Source: JAUNKE01 sp041853585 (GTDB taxonomy: Bacteria; Bacillota; Clostridia; Peptostreptococcales; Filifactoraceae). From it: a DNA stretch of 64,000 nt. The position numbers and the translations under genes were made by a program. Numbering within the stretch: position 1 is the first letter of the stretch; each line of letters begins with the position of its first letter. Location of the stretch: assembly GCA_041853585.1 (NCBI GenBank), contig JBGZSM010000056.1, positions 1 through 64,000 of the forward strand, given 5' to 3'. The notes under the pieces were generated by a model. It was not told the DNA's origin, made no database searches, and was given only the letters and a program-made list of their open reading frames with translations. Positions 59,496 to 64,000 of this stretch are shown in pieces.

Positions 59496-61613
59496 GTGGA
59501 AATTAGAAAGCGAAATGGTGAGAAAGTACAATTTGACGGCAACAAAATTGTTGTAGCAATCGAAAAGGCGATGAATTCCGCAACCGGTGTTTTTGAAGAA
59601 GGATTGGCAAAACGAATCGCGGACGAGATTGAGCGTTATGCCATCGAAAACGAGTTGGAGCTTTCGATTTATGATATAGAAGATCAGGTTTATTACAAAT
59701 TGATAGAGAATAAAAATGCATCGACGGCACGAGCGTACGAAAATTATAAGGCGGTGCAGCGATTTAAGCGAGAAACGAATACGACGGACGACAGTATCAT
59801 CACGCTTTTACATAGAAAAAATGAAGAGGTGATGAAAGAGAACTCGAACAAGAACGCGGTAATTGCATCGACGCAGCGTGATTTGATTGCGGGCGAGGTT
59901 TCCAAAGACATCGCCAGACGAAAGCTGATTCCGACCGACCTGCTCGAAGCGCATGACGAAGGCGTCATTCATTTGCACGATATGGATTATATCATTCAGC
60001 CGATGTTCAACTGCTGTTTGGTCAATATGGAAGATATGCTCGATAGGGGAACGGTCGTCAACGGCAAGCTGATTGAAACGCCGAAAAGTTTTCAGGTGGC
60101 TTGCAATGTCATGACTCAAATCATCGCACAGGTGGCGTCCAATCAATACGGCGGACAGTCCATCAATATCAAATGTTTAGGAAAATATCTGCGCCGCAGC
60201 TATGAAAAAAATCTCGGCATTGCGTTGGATGCGACGGGAAATATCAAGGCGGCTGAAAAATTGGCGGAGAAGCTGACGCAAAAAGATTTGGAAAGCGGCA
60301 TCCAAACGATTCAATATCAAATCAACACCTTGATGACTTCGAACGGACAGGCGCCTTTCGTCACTTTGTTTTTACAAGTTGAAGAAGGACAGTATGAGCA
60401 AGAGGTGGCGCGCATCATTGAGGAAATTTTGAAGCAGCGTATTCAGGGAATAAAGAATGAATCGGGCGTCTATGTGACACCGGCATTTCCGAAATTGGTC
60501 TATGTGCTTGACGAAAACAATATCGGCGAGAATTCGCCATACTATTATTTGACATCGCTGGCGATTCGTTGTACGGCGAAGCGGATGTATCCGGATTATA
60601 TTTCCGCGAAGAAAATGCGTGAGAATTACGAGGGCAATGTTTTTTCTCCGATGGGTTGCCGCGCATTTCTTTCGCCATGGAAGGATGAGCGCGGGGAATA
60701 TCGATTCGAGGGTCGATTCAACATCGGTGTATGCACCATCAATCTGCCGCAGATTGGAATTTTGGCGCATGGCGACGAGCAAAAATTCTTCGAGATTTTG
60801 GATAAGCGATTGGAGCTCGTGCGTCGCGCTTGTTTGCTCCGATATGATTTGCTCAAGGATGTGACGAGCGATTCGAGTCCGATTCATTGGCAGCATGGAG
60901 CGATTGCGCGTTTGTCGCAACATGAGCCGATCGGCCATTTGCTCAAAGGCGGCTATGCGACGGTGACGCTCGGCTATATCGGAATCTATGAAGCGACCCT
61001 GTTGACGAAGGGAGTCAGCCACACACATCCGAAGGGCATGGAATTTGCAATGAGAATCATGGACGCGATGAATGAAAAAGTTGCCGAGTGGAAAGCGAAG
61101 GACGGTTTGGGTTATGCGCTTTACGGTACGCCGGCGGAGAGTCTGTGTTATTCTTTTGCACGACGGGACAAGGAGCGTTTCGGCATCATCAAGGATGTCA
61201 CCGACAAAGGATATTACACGAACAGTTTTCATGTGGATGTGCGTGAAGAAATCGAGGCATTTGAAAAATTCAACTTTGAGGCGAAATTCCAGGACAAGTC
61301 GCGCGGCGGCTGCATTTCTTATATTGAAATTCCGAATATGTGTCACAATCTGGAGGCTTTGGAAAGCATGGTGCAATATATTTATGACAATATCACCTAT
61401 GCGGAGTTCAACACGAAGAGCGATTATTGCCAAGTCTGCGGATTTGACGGCGAAATTATGATAAACGATGATAACGAATGGGAATGTCCACAATGCCATA
61501 ATAAAGATTTGTCCAAAATCAATGTCACTCGTCGTACTTGCGGTTATTTGGGCGAGAATTTTTGGAATGACGGCAAGACTCGAGAAATCAAGTCGAGGGT
61601 GATGCATATCTGA
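59496..61613 (+). CDS. nrdD: Anaerobic ribonucleoside-triphosphate reductase
   Basis: The 705-residue protein has the N-terminal ATP-cone (MEIRKRNGEKVQFDGNKIVV), the glycyl-radical enzyme core, the C-terminal zinc site (CQVCGFDG and CPQCHNKD), and the radical glycine at about residue 683 in RRTCGYLGEN. It reduces NTPs to dNTPs without oxygen, usually with formate as reductant. The start is GTG with AGGAGG upstream. nrdG overlaps by one base (TGATG), so the activase is made together. Confidence 0.97.
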   Translation: MEIRKRNGEKVQFDGNKIVVAIEKAMNSATGVFEEGLAKRIADEIERYAIENELELSIYDIEDQVYYKLIENKNASTARAYENYKAVQRFKRETNTTDDSIITLLHRKNEEVMKENSNKNAVIASTQRDLIAGEVSKDIARRKLIPTDLLEAHDEGVIHLHDMDYIIQPMFNCCLVNMEDMLDRGTVVNGKLIETPKSFQVACNVMTQIIAQVASNQYGGQSINIKCLGKYLRRSYEKNLGIALDATGNIKAAEKLAEKLTQKDLESGIQTIQYQINTLMTSNGQAPFVTLFLQVEEGQYEQEVARIIEEILKQRIQGIKNESGVYVTPAFPKLVYVLDENNIGENSPYYYLTSLAIRCTAKRMYPDYISAKKMRENYEGNVFSPMGCRAFLSPWKDERGEYRFEGRFNIGVCTINLPQIGILAHGDEQKFFEILDKRLELVRRACLLRYDLLKDVTSDSSPIHWQHGAIARLSQHEPIGHLLKGGYATVTLGYIGIYEATLLTKGVSHTHPKGMEFAMRIMDAMNEKVAEWKAKDGLGYALYGTPAESLCYSFARRDKERFGIIKDVTDKGYYTNSFHVDVREEIEAFEKFNFEAKFQDKSRGGCISYIEIPNMCHNLEALESMVQYIYDNITYAEFNTKSDYCQVCGFDGEIMINDDNEWECPQCHNKDLSKINVTRRTCGYLGENFWNDGKTREIKSRVMHI

Positions 61614-62128
61614 TGCGTTATGCTCAGATTCGAAAATATGATGTCGCCAACGGAAGCGGAATTCGTGTCAGCCTGTTCGTATCGGGCTGCACATTGGGTT
61701 GCAAAAATTGTTTCAACAAAGCCTATCAGGACTTCAACTTTGGCGAAGAACTCGATGAAGCGACGGTTGAGCGGTTAATCGGCTATCTTTCAAGTGATAT
61801 GATAAAGGGCTTGAGCGTGCTCGGCGGTGAGCCGATGGATAATGCAAGGGAGCTTTGGGACATCATTTACAAAATAAGGCAAAAAGTGGACAAAGAAATT
61901 TGGATTTACAGCGGCTATACTTTTGAGCAAATTCTCAAAGATGAATGGAAGAAAAAATTGTTGATGCTTTGTGATGTGCTTGTGGACGGCAGATTTGTCG
62001 AAGAGCTCAAGGATTTGCGATTGCGATTCCGAGGCTCGAGCAATCAGCGCATTATCGATATTCGTTCCAGTTTGTCGTCGAGCAAGGCGGTATTGTATGC
62101 TCCGTATGACAAAAACGATAACAACTGA
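61613..62128 (+). CDS. nrdG: Anaerobic ribonucleotide reductase activating protein
   Basis: The 171-residue radical SAM protein has C-x3-C-x2-C in SGCTLGCKNCFNKAYQ, VLGGEPMD as the SAM-binding G-G-E motif, and WIYSGYTFEQI. It generates the glycyl radical on NrdD using a 4Fe-4S cluster and SAM. Its ATG shares the A of the nrdD stop TGA, typical for this pair. A family-type terminator follows at 62316. Confidence 0.96.
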   Translation: MRYAQIRKYDVANGSGIRVSLFVSGCTLGCKNCFNKAYQDFNFGEELDEATVERLIGYLSSDMIKGLSVLGGEPMDNARELWDIIYKIRQKVDKEIWIYSGYTFEQILKDEWKKKLLMLCDVLVDGRFVEELKDLRLRFRGSSNQRIIDIRSSLSSSKAVLYAPYDKNDNN

Positions 62129-62315
62129 GAAGACCGGAAGAATTGCCGGATAAAATCAAGTTGACATCTTATTCGATACAAATCGGATGTTGTACTCGAT
62201 AGAGGGAGTTCTATCCGACTTCGCTTCAAAGTAAAATGTATTTGACACCGAGATGGGAAACCGATATATGCTAAAGCAAGGGATATGGCTAAAACTAAGA
62301 CTATAAAAAATCCCC
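62129..62315. other. Spacer after nrdG
   Basis: No gene. TTGACA at 62161 has no good -10 at the right distance. The stretch precedes the terminator at 62316, an unusually long 3' region for nrdG. Confidence 0.4.
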
Positions 62316-62353
62316 AAAAAAATGGCGAACTCGCAAGAGTAAGCCATTTTTTT
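62316..62353 (+). terminator. Terminator after nrdG; copy C of the conserved hairpin family
   Basis: A run, ATGGC-GAA-CTC-GCAA-GAG-TAA-GCCAT, T run. It has the GNRA loop GCAA. It differs from copy A in three non-paired positions only. Confidence 0.8.
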
Positions 62354-62614
62354 GGTTTATGAACTCGGTTTATAAGCTTATAACGATAAGTTTGACAGTA
62401 ATCTCTAAAAGCCATAGCAGCTATCCTATCATCCTTTAATCATTCTCTCCTATTCGTGACACATCTTCGCTTGCATAGAATCAATCAGGTATTACTATAA
62501 TCCATAATGGGCATTGTTAAGCAAAAAGCATATTTCGCGCAGCTACATAAGCGTAAGCGTCGATACGCCAAGCGACAAGAACAATCGCTCCGACAGAAAA
62601 GGTGCCGTCTTGAT
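62354..62614. other. Spacer downstream of the LevR-like gene, possibly decayed
   Basis: No credible intact gene. On the minus strand, sequence after the LevR-like stop (62615) stays open for about 25 codons and reads TAPFLSERLFLSLGVSTLTL before the next stop, which might be worn coding sequence of the missing C-terminal half, but similarity is not obvious. Confidence 0.3.
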
Positions 62615-63901
62615 TTATATTCGAATATGATCAATAAGACATTTTTCAAAACAATCCTGCAGACTGTCCTTGCGAGAGATGATAACCGGCCCTTCTCTTA
62701 AAAATTGACTCAGAATCTTACTGCTCCCTCCCGCGGTAAAAAGTGAGAGAGCGATATGCGGGTTCAGATTACCGAATTCTATGTCCAGATGCTCCTTTTT
62801 TTCCAACAGATGTTTGTAATACGCATTGGCGCAAGTGAGTTTGATATCGGTTGAAAGCTGTCCGATGTTGTTAGGGCAATCGTAATGAACAAAGGTGATA
62901 ATCATAGACTGTTCGATACGAATTTCTTTTTTTAATGTCATCGCTTCTTTCCAAAAGAAAAAAATCACAAGCAACAGTCGCTCCAGAACGGAACGCTCTG
63001 AAAGCGAAGGAAGTTTGATATGAACCGGAATTCGTCTTAAGAAAGTGCTGAGCATTGAGCTTTGTGGAGTTTCGGTGGTGGCACAGATTAACAGAACATC
63101 CGCATGACGGGTTGTCTGTGTTTCCCCTAATCGCCGGAATATGCCCTTGTCCATCAAGAGAAACAGTTTTTCCTGCCCCTCGGGATTGAGTCGATGAATT
63201 TCATCCAGGAATAAAATGCCCTGGTCGGCTAATTCGACCAAGCCGGCTTGATCGGAGATGGCACCGGTAAAGCTGCCTTTAGAGTGTCCGAAAAGTTGGG
63301 ACATTACCAGCTGAGGATTCTCCGCATAATTTGCGCAATTGTAGGTTATCAAAGACGATGATTTTTTTAGCCGTCCGCTCTTTTTGGCAAAATCGAACAT
63401 ACAGTGAGCAAAATGACTCTTTCCCACACCGGTGGCACCGGTGAGCAGGGTGTCCAATCCATGCGGAGGGTAAAGAATGGCTGCCTTCGCTTGCTCGATA
63501 TGTGCTCGCAAGCTCTTACTGCTTCCGATGAGCAAATCAAAATCTGAAATACAAGCTGCATCAAGTGTGTCATTTTTCGTTTTATCATATTTGCTTGGAT
63601 AAATTGTTTTTAAAAAATCGGGCAGCGATTGAAATTCGAGTTGTGGCAACTTGTAACCAAGCATTTTTTCCAGATATTCAATGCTGAGATAAGTGACGGG
63701 GCGTCCTCGAATGCGTAGAACTTTATCGCGAGAAAACAAACGATTCAGTTCCATGCTGATATTATTGCTGCCGATTTTGGTAACTTCTTCGATATTTTTA
63801 ATTTGGCAGCGATAGATGGATTGCTCCACATTATTCCAATCAATGGAGGCGGTAGCATCCAATATATGTTGATATATTTTGGTGTTGCGAGTTTTTTGCA
63901 T
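62615..63901 (-). CDS. LevR-type sigma-54-dependent activator, short or truncated form
   Basis: The preferred start is ATG 63901 (MQKTRNTKIYQHI) with AAGGA eight bases upstream. The 428-residue protein has an N-terminal DNA-binding segment (about 5-95) and an AAA+ domain with Walker A GATGVGKS (about 155), the sigma-54 contact loop as GSFTGA instead of GAFTGA, and Walker B GILFLDEIHRL. Full-length LevR/DagR-type activators continue with PTS regulation domains and EIIA/EIIB-like modules to about 900 residues; here the protein stops right after the AAA+ and its C-terminal helical part. It is either a natural short form or a truncated gene. The promoter is perfect, so it is likely transcribed. 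No PTS operon or -24/-12 promoter was recognised nearby. Confidence 0.8.
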   Translation of the reverse strand: MQKTRNTKIYQHILDATASIDWNNVEQSIYRCQIKNIEEVTKIGSNNISMELNRLFSRDKVLRIRGRPVTYLSIEYLEKMLGYKLPQLEFQSLPDFLKTIYPSKYDKTKNDTLDAACISDFDLLIGSSKSLRAHIEQAKAAILYPPHGLDTLLTGATGVGKSHFAHCMFDFAKKSGRLKKSSSLITYNCANYAENPQLVMSQLFGHSKGSFTGAISDQAGLVELADQGILFLDEIHRLNPEGQEKLFLLMDKGIFRRLGETQTTRHADVLLICATTETPQSSMLSTFLRRIPVHIKLPSLSERSVLERLLLVIFFFWKEAMTLKKEIRIEQSMIITFVHYDCPNNIGQLSTDIKLTCANAYYKHLLEKKEHLDIEFGNLNPHIALSLFTAGGSSKILSQFLREGPVIISRKDSLQDCFEKCLIDHIRI

Positions 63902-63940
63902 ATCATTATCCTTAATATTCATATTAAAATCTTGATATTC

Positions 63941-63969
63941 ATTATAAAGAGAGGTGGGAAGATTGTCAA
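63941..63969 (-). promoter_or_regulatory. Perfect consensus sigma-A promoter for the LevR-type gene
   Basis: Read on the minus strand: TTGACA (63969-63964), 17 bases, TATAAT (63946-63941). Both hexamers and the spacing match consensus exactly, unusual for a regulator gene. Confidence 0.85.
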
Positions 63970-64000
63970 TTTATCGGGGAGAAAAATAAAATATTTTTAA

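Noticed and set aside
62507..62701. Small plus-strand Arg/Lys-rich ORF overlapping the end of the LevR-type gene
   Set aside because: No ribosome site, no known motif, and it overlaps the end of a convincing minus-strand gene.

Overview
The window looks like chromosome of a low-to-moderate GC, Gram-positive anaerobe of the class Clostridia (Peptostreptococcales-like is my best guess). Supporting signs are strong AGGAGG-type ribosome binding sites, sigma-A promoters close to consensus with 17-base spacers, frequent GTG/TTG starts, the anaerobic ribonucleotide reductase pair nrdD/nrdG, ECF-type uptake genes, and the order ruvC-ruvA-ruvB-spoIID-like-queA-tgt-yajC typical of Clostridia. No rRNA, tRNA, CRISPR array or intact insertion sequence was found.

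Layout. 1-8.1 kb: the end of an FMN-binding surface protein, pepF-mnmA, radA, then a promoter with a perfect palindromic operator driving an unknown membrane protein and catalase. 8.2-16.7 kb: a chemoreceptor on the minus strand, ptsH, an iron alcohol dehydrogenase, a lipoprotein, the minus-strand lipoate pair lplA-lipA, a decayed gene, and a SUKH-domain protein with a nuclease-toxin-like tail. 16.8-30 kb: lepA, sbcD-sbcC, a very long zinc-ribbon/coiled-coil/membrane protein with 123-base tandem repeats, a Nudix hydrolase, a uracil permease and a rhodanese-like lipoprotein. 30-41 kb: a secreted copper-amine-oxidase-N-domain protein with its LacI neighbour, the ruv/queuosine/yajC block, and a gamma-carbonic anhydrase-like protein. 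41-45.4 kb: mgtC, an ICMT-like methyltransferase, a tandem array of single-pass micropeptide genes, an EamA transporter, a glyoxalase-like protein and an M20 peptidase. 45.6-56.7 kb: a TetR-headed transport island (two ABC half transporters, SAM methyltransferase, serine hydrolase, MptD-type ECF S component, EcfT, double EcfA ATPase, MATE exporter). 56.9-64 kb: an orphan solute-binding lipoprotein, a LysR regulator, nrdD-nrdG, and a short LevR-type sigma-54 activator.

Most interesting signals. (1) Four tandem micropeptide genes (42108-42511) share one transmembrane helix and a W-V-[LF]-K-G-[RK] acidic tail; they have their own strong promoter, and one copy is degenerate. (2) The TetR island begins at a promoter carrying two overlapping 17-base palindromes and combines two different transporter classes with an enzyme and an exporter. 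(3) A hairpin terminator with the conserved motif ATGGC-RAA-CTC-loop-GAG-NRA-GCCAT follows three unrelated genes. (4) A SUKH immunity domain is fused to a tail resembling HNH-type toxin modules, next to a gene wreck. All functional claims come from reading motifs by eye; no database search was run.
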